NCBI RefSeq assembly: GCF_027943255.1
Contig: NC_072893.1
Location: 87,179,784-87,243,783, forward strand
Source of the DNA: Anastrepha obliqua
Lineage: Eukaryota > Arthropoda > Insecta > Diptera > Tephritidae
Length of the DNA: 64,000 bases
Reading direction: 5' to 3'
Position numbers and translations under genes: made by a program. Below are positions 55,277 to 64,000 of the stretch, one piece after another. The notes under the pieces are model-generated. The model saw nothing but the letters and a program-made list of their open reading frames with translations, had not been told where the DNA came from and ran no database searches. Every line of letters begins with the position of its first letter. Position 1 is the stretch's first letter.

Positions 55277-56188
55277 AAGGGTGTTTTTTTTTAGAGGTTA
55301 GGTTTTCAAGATGAAATAAAACGTATATAATTTAATGTTATGGCCAAGAATTTAGCTTTATTATAAAGATAAGGGGTTGCCATTAGGTTTTAAAAATGAT
55401 TTCGGGCAAGTGGCCGCCGCGACTGGCTCGAATAAATTCCAGCCCAGAGGCTCAATTTTCGACCACTTTTTGCAGCAATTGGGGCCGTATGTCAGCAATA
55501 ACGCGCCGAATATTCTCTTCCAAGACGTCAATCGTCTCGGGCTTATCTGCGTAGACAAGCGACTTCACATAGCCCCACAAGAAATAGTCCAGCGGTGTTA
55601 TATCGCACGATCTTGGAGGCCACGCCACAGGTCCACGGCGCGAGACAATACGCTCACCAAAAGTTTCCTTCAATAAATCGATTGTTGCGTTGGCTGTATG
55701 GCATGTAGCGCCGTCTTGTTGGAACCAAAGGTCGTCCACATCAACATCGTCCAATTCAGGCACGAAAAAGTCATTAATCATGGCTCTATAGCGCTCTCCA
55801 TTGACTGTAACATTATGGCCGGCTTCATTTTTAAAGAAATATGGTCCATAGAGCACACCAAACACTGACTTTTTGAGGATGTAACGGCGTCTCAGCAATG
55901 GCTTGTGGATTATGTTCATTCCAAATGCGACAATTTTGCTTATTGACATATCCATTCAACCAAAAGTGAGCTTCATCGCTGAACAAAATTTTCTTCGATG
56001 CGTCGCGCGAACCGAACCATTATTTTCGTAATAAATTTGCACGATTTGCAAACGTTGTTCAGGTGTAAGTCTATTCATTATGAAATGGCAAACCAAACTG
56101 AGCATAAATCAAGTGACAGCTGTCAAAAAGACCATCTGCGAAAAAAGTAGTGCCAACTTGAAAACCTAACCTCTAAAAAAACACCCTT
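55277..56188 (-). mobile_element. DD41D (rosa-type) mariner, 912 bp, intact TIRs
   Basis: TA at 55275-55276 and 56189-56190. TIRs of about 30 bp begin AAGGGTGTTTTTTT and continue AGAGGTTAGGTTTTCAAG. The minus strand starts MNRLTPEQRLQIVQIYYENN, GSVRATHRR, then a deletion joins straight to KILFSDEAHFWLNGYVNKQN (first Asp). After a frameshift come YRAMINDFFVPELDDVDVDD, FQQDGATCHTANATIDLLKE (second Asp), and WPPRSCDITPLDYFLWGYVK (third). Forty-one residues separate the last two Asp residues. The copy lacks most of the HTH domain and has a frameshift, so it is non-autonomous, but the ends look recent enough to be mobilised in trans. Confidence 0.9.
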
Positions 56189-57230
56189 TAGTTACCTAGT
56201 TTGGTGGGTAGCTTTTGAAAAGGGCTACAACACTACTAAACTAGAAGGAGTGCAGAGAACTGCATGTGTGGGCATCACTGGTACTTGTAGAACATGCCCC
56301 ACTGCTGCTCTCAACGTCATTCTGCACTTACTTCCCGTGGATCAGCTCTCCGAGCAGGCAATATTGGAAAGAGGGGAGAGTCGGAACGGATATAGGTATG
56401 TCTGTTTTCACTGACGGATCCAAGATGGAATCTGGAGTGAGCCAGCATTTCGGTCTCCTTTAAACTGCCGGAAACGAGCAGCGTTTTTCAAGCAGAGGTC
56501 TTCGCGAATCTGCAAGCATTCAAAATGCTTAGGGATCGTTGTTGGGAGGGAGACATTAATATTTTTTTCGATAGTCAAGCTGCGATCAAGGCCCTGTTCG
56601 TCGCCGTAATGCATCTCTCTTCTGGTGAACTCCTGTAAGGAAGTAGTCAAACGTTTCGAACGTGCAGGAAACATTTCCCTTATCTGGGTTCCTGTGCACA
56701 GGAATATAGAGGGAAATGAAATCGCCGATGAGCTGGCCAGGAAGGGGTCGACAGAACCGGTTTCAGTTGTCCCCTTCTCAGACATCGGTGTCCCCTTGAT
56801 CGTTGTTAAAGGGAAACTAGACAATTTCTTTCTAAAAAGAGCGCAAGACAGATGGAAGACTGTCTCATTGTGTGCTATTTCGAAAACACTATGGCTTCAA
56901 TGCAATATAAACAGAACGCTTAAGGTGATCGGAATACCCAGCCATTCAATTTCCAAACTCATTGCGGTGTTCACTGACAACTGGGTGATCGGCACGCATG
57001 CGGAGAAGCTTGGAATTCCGTACAACCCCTATTGCAGAAGCTGCAGAAATCCTGCACAGAAAGAGACTGTTGAACACTTTCTCTGCAAATGTCCGGCTCT
57101 GGTGGGTAGGCGCTTGAGATTCCTTAACGTGCCCTTTAGGGATGGCTTGGAGAAATTCTCCAGCCTAGATCCCTTTTCTCTCCTCCACTACATCAACAGC
57201 ACTGGATGGCTGTAGACGGTTTTCTCTTCC
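56189..57230 (+). pseudogene. LINE ORF2 (LOA/I-like), RNase H and C-terminal half
   Basis: Continues the copy begun at 55040: LEGVQRTACVGITGTCRTCP, then RNase H with VFTDGSKMESGV (first Asp), IFFDSQAAIKAL and ISLIWVPVHRNIEGNEIADE followed by LARKGS. It then has KTLWLQCNINRTLKVIGIPS, VIGTHAEKLGIPYNPYCRSC, QKETVEHFLCKCPALVGRRL and a C-terminal PFSLLHYINSTGWL stop near 57213. Two frameshifts lie around 56460 and 56610. Confidence 0.85.
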
Positions 57231-57814
57231 CTAAATTTTTTCGCAGGTCCACATTATGGTATCAAAACGGCACGTAAGTGCTACTTGTAGTGTACCTGGG
57301 CTACTCTTGCCATCTAACCTACTTACTTATCTACCTTAATTTGGTAGACATTTGAATAAATGGCTTTTTAACCCGTGATCGTTGCAAACGCATGACGACG
57401 TTATTTTCAAATAAAAGTCAATGCGTGCATTTGTATGGCAGTTGTTACAGACGATACAGTTACGAATACGTAAATGCAGTTGCCGGCGAAAGTAAATCAA
57501 ATCGCTGCTTTTCTATTGCGTTCATGCGTTGTTAACGGTTGACATTTGAAATTTTTATGAAAAATATAAACAACTAAATAACACCATAAACCAAGGGTGA
57601 AAAGAACATTAAAAGGTGGCTGGTTGCGTCCTTGTAGCGATAAAAAACTTTTCCGAATTCCTATTTCTTAAGGCTTGAAATGTGAATGCAAAAAACTCAC
57701 ACCCCCAGATACGCTAATTATGAAAAGTTTAATGCACATAGATCCATGCGCACAAACTCAAGAAGGTCTAAGACAGTCTTATTCTTGAGTTTTGTAATTA
57801 TTAATTTTTAGTAA
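57231..57814. other. Spacer, LINE 3' UTR then unassigned
   Basis: Begins with probable 3' UTR of the LINE. No gene seen. Confidence 0.4.
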
Positions 57815-58129
57815 TTACACTGCGTTACAAAAACGAACTTTTTTTCTGTCCTATGAACCAAATATACTTCTTCGGAAAGGGGAGAAAAAATAAAAATACA
57901 CGTGTATCGGCGATTTTCATGTACACGTCAGAATTTTATGTATAAAATATAGAGCTCGTAGTCCGCCTGTGTGAAAAACTTTGGATCAATTTTTAACCCT
58001 TTTTCCGTGATCCAATCGCGCTGAATTTCTGCAGGCAGACTCGTGGAAATGTTTTTATTACGTAAAATTAAAAAAAAAAAATTTATCAGTTCTCAGATTT
58101 TCTTGAATTTTTTTTTTCTAAAAAAAAAA

Positions 58130-59137
58130 GAGGTTGTCTGTAAAGTCGGTTTACTGACGATAGTTTAACGTGATAACGTCATAAGAAAATACTGATTGAA
58201 TGGTTGCATTTTTCAAAAGAAAATTTTAATTTTATTTGTTTGTTAGATATTTTGTATGGATATAGAGAATGAGTCAACATTAACATAACATAATATACTT
58301 TAACATAACATAACATAACATAACATAACATAACATAACATAACATAACATAACATAACATAACATAACATAACATAACATAACATAACATAACATAACA
58401 TAACATAACATAACATAACATAACATAACATAACATAACATAACATAACATAACATAACATAACATAACATAACATAACATAACATAACATAACATAACA
58501 TAACATAACATAACATAACATAACATAACATAACATAACATAACATAACATAACATAACATAACATAACATAACATAACATAACATAACATAACATAACA
58601 TAACATAACATAACATAACATAACATAACATAACATAACATAACATAACATAACATAACATAACATAACATAACATAACATAACATAACATAACATGCTG
58701 TTCAAACAAGGTAACGACGCATGAGCAAGATAACGACGCATTTTTTGGTGCGTGCAGCCGGCTACATAGAATTATAAGACGTTATCACGTCAAAAAATAA
58801 TAACATTAAAACAACAGGTATTATTTACAAACTTGGTTTTATTTTAAATTCTTCAAGTAAATCAAATTAATAATAATCAATAAGAAGGCATATGCAAATA
58901 CAAATACGTGAATTTATATATGTACATATACGCATATACATACACATATACGCTCACTTAAGTAGGAGAGGGCAAGATGTCGAACGTTGCCGTTCGTTTG
59001 CTTTGTTTGCTTTGTCGTTCGCTCCGCGCTTTCGCTTACAGTTCATTCAAGGTAACGGCAATGAGCAAGGTAACGACACATTTTTTCGTGCGTGCAGCCT
59101 GTTAAATCGAATTATAAGACGTTATCACGTCAAAAAA
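58130..59137. repeat. Dispersed TIR-like element, copies B and C, nested
   Basis: The left end GAGGTTGTCTGTAAAGTCGG at 58130 matches copy A (3066). There are two right ends reading ATTATAAGACGTTATCACGT, one at 58771-58796 and one at 59111-59137. The body before the second right end (GTAGGAGAGGGCAAGATGTC, GTTCATTCAAGGTAACGG) matches 3510-3640. So a full-length or partial copy sits next to a second truncated one, both inside the CACTG element. Confidence 0.7.
58303..58697. repeat. (TAACA)n microsatellite, about 79 repeats
   Basis: Nearly perfect pentanucleotide array of about 395 bp lying inside the left part of the nested TIR-like element. The unit is not the insect telomeric TTAGG. On the minus strand it reads as MLCYV repeats in all three frames, which is an artefact. 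Confidence 0.97.
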
Positions 59138-59358
59138 TTTTTTTCTAAATTTTCGGCATAACTTGAAGGGACTCCAAATTTTTAAACAACTTATTAACCT
59201 TTAATTTATTGTTTCATACAACAGACTCTGTGCCGTTTGTTACAGTTCCGGAAGTTCCGATCATCTGACAGTTGCGCTACTAGGAGAAGTATACTTTGAC
59301 AATTGTTTTAAGTTCTGTTGCGTGAAAACGTCTTTCTGTATATTTCATCTTACCAAAA

Positions 59359-60370
59359 ATGCAGTGCTCGACTCGAAATAACTTTTGTTATGTTTGTGGC
59401 TTATTCGCACCAAGTAAAAATTTTAAAAATAGTACGAAAACAGTGGTTAATTCGTTTCAGAAAATATTCAAGACTGCTTATATTATTGCTATAGAAATTT
59501 ATGCAAGTTTACTGATGGAAGGTCAACAATAAAGTACTCTGTACCAACAATTTGGCTACCACGTACGGAGCACTGCAGTGAACTGTGCTACTTTTGCGTA
59601 ACTTTTACTCAAACTAAAGGGTACCAATACTTTCGCCGCAACAAAATTCCCTACGCTAATGTAGAATCGGTTATTCCAGCGGTTCTGTACTCACCAGAAG
59701 AACGTATAGCGGCTTCAATGGAGATTTTTGATGATGTTCCCGAATTAAGGGATGGAGAACCAACAGTAGCACCAACAATGCTATCAACATTTCTTGCATC
59801 GAATGCGAGATGCGGGGAACCAGAAGTATCGGAATTTGTACCAAAACCCCGTGAACTTGGGACTGCAGTGCCGCATTTAGTAACGCAAGCCGACTTCAAT
59901 GACCTTGTACGAGAAGGATTTTTTTAATGATGTGTATAATTTAAGGTGTTTTCAGTGGTCCGTAGATTAAAAAAATTGTTGCAAGTTATGAATTTTCATC
60001 AAAATTGAATGCTATCGAACAACGTGCATGGAAAGGCACAGTTGCCGTTATTGAGCAGTTTCTTGGCAACAAACGAGCTGACAATTATAAAAATATTGTT
60101 GCAGAAATGATTTCGGCATATGACGAAATGGGCATATTAATGTCGCTAAAGATCCATTTCCTTCACAATCATTTAGATTTTTTCTCTGGTGATTTAGGAG
60201 CTTGTAGCGATAAACATGGCGAAAGGGTTCCATCAGGACATTGCGGCTATTGAAAAGCGCTTTAAAGGACAAGACATTACGCATATGCTTGGCGAATACT
60301 GTTGGTCTATTTGTCGCGATACTGACACAAATGCTTACAAACGCAAAAATAAAAGGTCTAAGTTTCTTTA
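59359..60370 (+). pseudogene. Fragments of orphan transposon protein (SDxxGER family)
   Basis: Starts MQCSTRNNFCYVCGLFAPSK, with a CxxC-type metal-binding pair, then breaks. Another frame gives PRTEHCSELCYFCVTFTQTK, then YANVESVIPAVLYSPEERIA, GTAVPHLVTQADFNDLVREG and a stop near 59927. It resumes AIEQRAWKGTVAVIEQFLGN, ISAYDEMGILMSLKIHFLHN, HLDFFSGDLGACSDKHGER and, after a frameshift, HQDIAAIEKRFKGQDITHML, EYCWSICRDTD, ending KRSKFL. The central part of the protein, between the two halves, is missing compared with what I recall of full-length arthropod members, so this copy is dead. Confidence 0.75.
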
Positions 60371-60819
60371 AAACCCTTAAAATTTTTAATGTAACAATTT
60401 TTAATTTTAATATAATAAAATTAATAAAAAAATTCGAGGTTTTATATCTCTATTGTAATGCGGAGTGAAATACCTTTCTTTTGATACCCACATCGGCATA
60501 TCTTATGCAATTTTTTTTTTAATTTCGAACAGGTGGCAACCCTGTGAAACATTGTCAGTGGCAACACCTAGGTGAAAAGTCTATAAATATGATACACAAT
60601 CTGTGTGTACAATTTCATTGAAATCCGTTAAGCTAATCCTGAGATCGTGTAGCTATACAGATATGCATACAAGAATTGCTCGTTTAAAGTTATAAAATAC
60701 AAAAAAAAAATTGTGACGTGTACATGAAAGTCGCCGATACACGTTATTTTTATTTTTTATCCCCTTTCCGAAAAAGTATATTTGGTTCATAGGACAGAAT
60801 GTGTGTAACGCGGTGTTAG

Positions 60820-61319
60820 TAAGGTTATGCTTAACAGCTATGCTTTTTCGTTTGTCTTTAAATAATAAATAAATGTGTTAGAGTGAGATTTTAAATACTA
60901 GTTGATGCGTAGAAGATTATGGTTTCTTTGTTAAAAAAAAATGTATAATAATAAATTGAAATTCGAAAAAAATATTCGGCACAACGCAAGGGCAGCAGCG
61001 CATAAACGGATCAACGAAATAACGCAGCAATTAAAATATGCACCTTCAGCTTTTAATATATACTCTTTAAAATAATGATAGTGTCTTTGCTATTTCTGAA
61101 TATTAATATATATTTTCACGAAGAGAAAAAAACGATATTTTGTGTTTAAGACTATTAGCAAAGTTCGGCTAGGTACAAAATAATTTCCTCTTGATTGTGC
61201 GCTTAAGCAATGTTGGGCGAGTTTAATAAAGCGCGCCAGTCGTTTTTTTATCGTGCTTTCCGTGGACACAGCAAGTAAAGTCAAGTTCTTCTCTACTCTT
61301 CCTCTGCTAACACCAGTTG
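60820..61319. other. Intergenic, no gene seen
   Basis: AT-rich. Nothing recognised. Confidence 0.4.
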
Positions 61320-61690
61320 GTTCCTTCCAAAGCTGTAGCGTTTGTATCCATACATACGACTTAACCTAGACACCATGTCTATGTCGCTGTAGAGCTCATA
61401 AACCTCATTGTTCCATCACCTACGATACTCGCCCTTGCTAACGTGAAAAGGTTCAAAAAGTTTACGGAGAATCTTTCTCTCAAACACTCCCACGGACACC
61501 TCATCGATTATTGTCATCGTCCAAGCTTATGCGCCCTACCATAGAACGGGCATGATGAGAGCCTTTAAAGTGTTAGTTTTGTACAGCGAGAGAAAACTTT
61601 ACTACCCAATTGCCTACTTAGTCCAAAGTAGCACTTTTCCCCGTTGGATTTCAAGGCAGATCGGTATTATTGCTAGTTCCTAAATAAACC
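61320..61690 (-). pseudogene. LINE ORF2 C-terminal fragment, decayed
   Basis: Plus-strand words GTAGAGCTCATAAACCTC, ATCTTTCTCTCAAACACTCC and TACGATACTCGCC mirror 41223-41330 of the second LINE family (GAGCTCATACAGCTCG, ATATTTCTCTCGAACACCCC). Same orientation, more diverged. Confidence 0.6.
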
Positions 61691-61699
61691 AAGTTCCAA

Positions 61700-62300
61700 C
61701 ATCAAAATTATGGCTGTTAACAGTGTCGTGGGAGCCGATAAGCGAGTGCGCCGGTAGTTTGTTTGATGACACCATGTACTTCGCCTTGTTCTCGACAAAA
61801 GGAGTGATCGTTCTTCCTTTTTCTAAAAAATCCATGGGGCCTCATCGTTCGCATCCCAAAAAATCGTCGCCATGTACTTTCCGGCCGATGGGACTGTCTT
61901 CGCTTTCTTTGAAGCAAATTCACTGGGAGAAATCCATTGTTTTGATTATTGCAGAGTTTCTGGTGGGTAATGACGTATCCCGGTTTTATAAACGGTGACT
62001 ACTCGACGCAAAAATTCCTTCGGATCTCGCTTAAATTGTTCCAAACACTGCTTCAAAGTTAACAGCCGTATCCGCTTGTTGTTGCTTTGAGCAATCGCGG
62101 CACCCATCAAGACGACAATTTTTTCATCGCCAACTTATCATGTAAAATATTAATTGCCGTGAGGGTCGGCACACCTATGGCCTCTGTTACTTTACGCACT
62201 TTCGTTCGTCGATCAGCGAGAATCATGTCATGGACGTTTTTCATGAGCAGATTTTTCGTGGCGAAAATACATTCGCAGGTTTGCTATTCCCTGCTAAGGG
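61700..62300 (-). pseudogene. mariner transposase remnant
   Basis: The minus strand reads MKNVHDMILADRRTKVRKVT, EAIGVPTLTAINILHDKLAM, KKLSS, then after frame changes CLEQFKRDPKEFLRR, IHYPPETL-like, QWISPSEFASKKAKTV and FWDANDEAPWIF. This is the HTH through the first catalytic region of a DD34D-type mariner. The second and third acidic residues are missing or beyond the 3' break. Confidence 0.7.
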
Positions 62301-62739
62301 CCTACCGCTATTCTATCATTTGATGTTTCATGCACAGAGATTAGCACCTGTGTACTACCGAATGGTAGTACGTACCTGTTTTCTGGTAGATCTTTATCAC
62401 TAACACCTTTCTTTTATCCATTTTCCAGAAATCACAAACAGAACACAATGAAGTGTTGTTACGTCACCTCTATTGAAATATAATATAACAATAATTTATA
62501 TTGGACAATTAAGGGGTCCTAATTTGGTTACTTCGGTTATTTGTCTATGGCATTTACACATAAGTTTAGGGACCGAGAAACTCTAATTTTTTTATTTTTT
62601 CGGAGGAACCACTGCGCAACGGTGTAAAAGTTAAAAAAAGTTATATCAGGGCAGTAGTTTTTTAGTGATGCTCTTCGAACAATTTTTTTTTATATTATAG
62701 AGTATATCTATTGTATATGTATGCATGTCATTCTTTGAT
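62301..62739. other. Intergenic, no gene seen
   Basis: AT-rich, nothing recognised. Confidence 0.4.
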
Positions 62740-62925
62740 CGATTTTTGGCGCAGTTCCACCTTTAATTTGTGGTGGGCTTCTTTATGTTGTCACACAAAT
62801 AATGGGACCTACAGTTTTACGCCACCTATATACGGCAAATACTTAATGATGAGCTTTTTTATGGCAGAATTATGCTCGGAGGCTTGCAATTGCCTGTCGA
62901 GGGGTGACCGTTATTATAAGTGTTG
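62740..62925 (-). repeat. SINE copy, truncated
   Basis: The minus strand carries the body of the tRNA-derived SINE: GGTCACCCCTCGACAGGCAA, GCCTCCGAGCATAATTCTGC, ACTGTAGGTCCCATTATTTG. The tRNA-like head and the exact 3' end are missing. Confidence 0.7.
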
Positions 62926-63013
62926 GTATTATGGTGTACATTTATATTACACTGTATCTGTCAACCAATTCCTTTCCTATCCTTTTTTTTCTTTCTGGTA
63001 TTACTCTAACAAC

Positions 63014-63345
63014 GGCCGCCGTAGCCGAATGGGTTGGTGCGTGATTAACATTCGGAATTCACAGAGAGGTCGTTGGTTCGAATCTCGGTGAAAGCAAAAT
63101 TAAGAAAAACATTTTTCTAATAGCGGTCGCCCCTCGGCAGGCAATGGCAAACCTCCGAGTGTATTTCTGCCATGAAAAAGCTCCTCATAAAAATATCTGC
63201 CGTTCGGAGTCGGCTTTAAACTGTAGGTCCCTCCATTTGTGGAACAACATCAAGACGCACAACACAAATAGGAGGAGGAGCTCGGCCAAACACCGAAAAA
63301 GGGTGTACGCGCCAATTATATATTATATATATATATATATTACTC
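63014..63345 (+). repeat. tRNA-derived SINE, full length
   Basis: Starts GGCCGCCGTAGCCGAATGGG. RNA polymerase III A box TAGCCGAATGG at 63022-63032 and B box GGTTCGAATCT at 63075-63085, spaced as in a tRNA gene. The body GCGGTCGCCCCTCGGCAGGC, AACCTCCGAGTGTATTTCTG, CTGTAGGTCCCTCCATTTGT, GGAGGAGGAGCTCGGCCAAA ends in GCGCCAATTATATATT and a (TA)n tail. Other copies at 13510, 28269 and 62740. The anticodon arm is degenerate, so it is not a functional tRNA. Confidence 0.9.
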
Positions 63346-64000
63346 TATCAAAATGGCAGACAAGTTGAAATGAGAAGATGTGTTTGTGGTAAATTGAAAT
63401 AATTAATAAAGCTTAATAAAACTGAATTAAAAATAAAATAAAAGAAGAATTTCAATCAACAACCTATTTTTTATCATATGATGCCTCATGGACTCAGTGG
63501 GCTTCGTACTAGGACCCTACCAAATGATAGACGCGCGCAAATATTTAGCTACGGCAAGGGGGCAACGGTTAAAAAAAGTATTATTATTATTATTATTTAT
63601 AGGGGATGTATACAATATAACCCTAACGTAATTAGCACACTAGCTACTATGTCCTTCAGTGCTTAAAAAAAGTAAGTACATATGATATTGAAATTTTATC
63701 TTTATAAAAAAAACTATTGTACTTTCTTTGAAAATTGTTTTTTTAATATTCAACAATTAATTAACAATATAAAGATAATTAAATAATTAAAAAAGGTGAT
63801 TTTATTTGAAAATGATAATCCATTTATTACTTACTATTACTTATTACCCAATTATTAATATTACTACTTACTATTAATATACATAATACTCGTATCATCA
63901 TTTTACTCTATTCTTTGCTGGTTTATTTCAATCAGTGTGAAAACAATATTTGAGATATTAATTCAAATACAAAAAACAAAATGCATAAACAATTTAGAAG
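63346..64000. other. Intergenic, no gene seen
   Basis: AT-rich to the window end. Short ATT repeats at about 63583-63600. Confidence 0.4.

Larger units (their letters stand above)
57818..60815 (+). mobile_element. CACTG-type DNA transposon, copy 2, with nested insertion
   Basis: TTA flanks at 57815-57817 and 60816-60818. Ends CACTGCGTTACA (left) and CACCGCGTTACA (right, minus strand), then about 115 bp of inverted similarity including CTGTCCTATGAACCAAATAT, TTCGGAAAGGGG, CGTGTATCGGCGA and TTCATGTACACGTCA. Inside are a second repeat family (58130-59137) and fragments of the SDxxGER protein (59359-60370). The TIR sequence differs from copy 1, so they are two families of one superfamily. Same TTA duplication, same first bases, same protein. 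Confidence 0.8.

Noticed and set aside
58179..58741. Three long minus-strand reading frames of repeated MLCYV
   Set aside because: They are the (TAACA)n microsatellite read in all frames; a pentamer without a stop is open by arithmetic, not by selection.
63014..63095. Functional tRNA gene
   Set aside because: A and B boxes are present, but the acceptor stem and anticodon arm do not pair properly and the sequence continues into a SINE body found elsewhere in the window.

Overview
This is a 64-kb piece of an insect nuclear genome, almost certainly a cyclorrhaphan fly and most likely a tephritid fruit fly. The evidence is AT-rich DNA, short 60-70 bp introns with GT..AG ends, proteins that read like Drosophila orthologues, mariner remnants with DD41D spacing (the 'rosa' type first described from tephritids), and a tRNA-derived SINE that I recognise from tephritid DNA. 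Species cannot be fixed from the sequence. Only five protein genes are well supported. Most of the rest is degraded transposon DNA, much of it nested.

Genes. A small two-exon gene on the minus strand (8535-9058) resembles the ciliary FAM183/CFAP144 family. Edem2 (19004-22036, minus, three exons, 967 aa) is a GH47 mannosidase-like protein of ER-associated degradation with a long C-terminal extension. Rabconnectin-3B/WDR7 (32035-36492, plus, one coding exon, 1485 aa) is a regulator of the V-ATPase. A LIN-9 family gene (44037-46013, plus, 658 aa; Mip130/Aly type) encodes a Myb-MuvB/tMAC chromatin component. eIF2B-epsilon (46257-48704, minus, seven exons, 659 aa) is the catalytic subunit of the eIF2 exchange factor. 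LIN-9 and eIF2B-epsilon are convergent, 243 bp apart. There is no operon-like logic; these are independent housekeeping or cell-biology genes. An orphan membrane-protein exon (about 1491-1711, minus) and a reading frame with a signal-peptide-like start (24458-24964, minus) are weaker calls.

Mobile DNA by region. 0-18 kb: DD34D mariner remnants, a piggyBac-like C-terminal remnant, two Tc1/mariner elements of about DD37D type, a deleted DD41D element, LINE fragments and a small MITE. The 16.4-18.0 kb Tc1/mariner element was later hit by a Jockey-type LINE fragment that left a 14-bp target duplication. 24-29 kb: a mini-element made of the two ends of that LINE, a 15-unit satellite array (about 128-bp units) inside a dispersed repeat, and a SINE copy. 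38.8-41.6 kb: opposed Jockey fragments and another LINE. 49-64 kb: DD41D copies (one inserted in a LINE), a TTAA-flanked TIR element, two CACTG-ended elements, a 0.4-kb TAACA microsatellite, LINE and mariner remnants, and SINEs.

The most interesting signal is the pair at 52342-53490 and 57818-60815. Both have long inverted repeats beginning CACTG or CAC, both are flanked by TTA on each side, and both carry fragments of the same conserved but unassigned arthropod protein family (LKIHFLHxHLDxF ... SDxxGER). This links an orphan protein family to a DNA transposon with CACTA/CMC-like ends.
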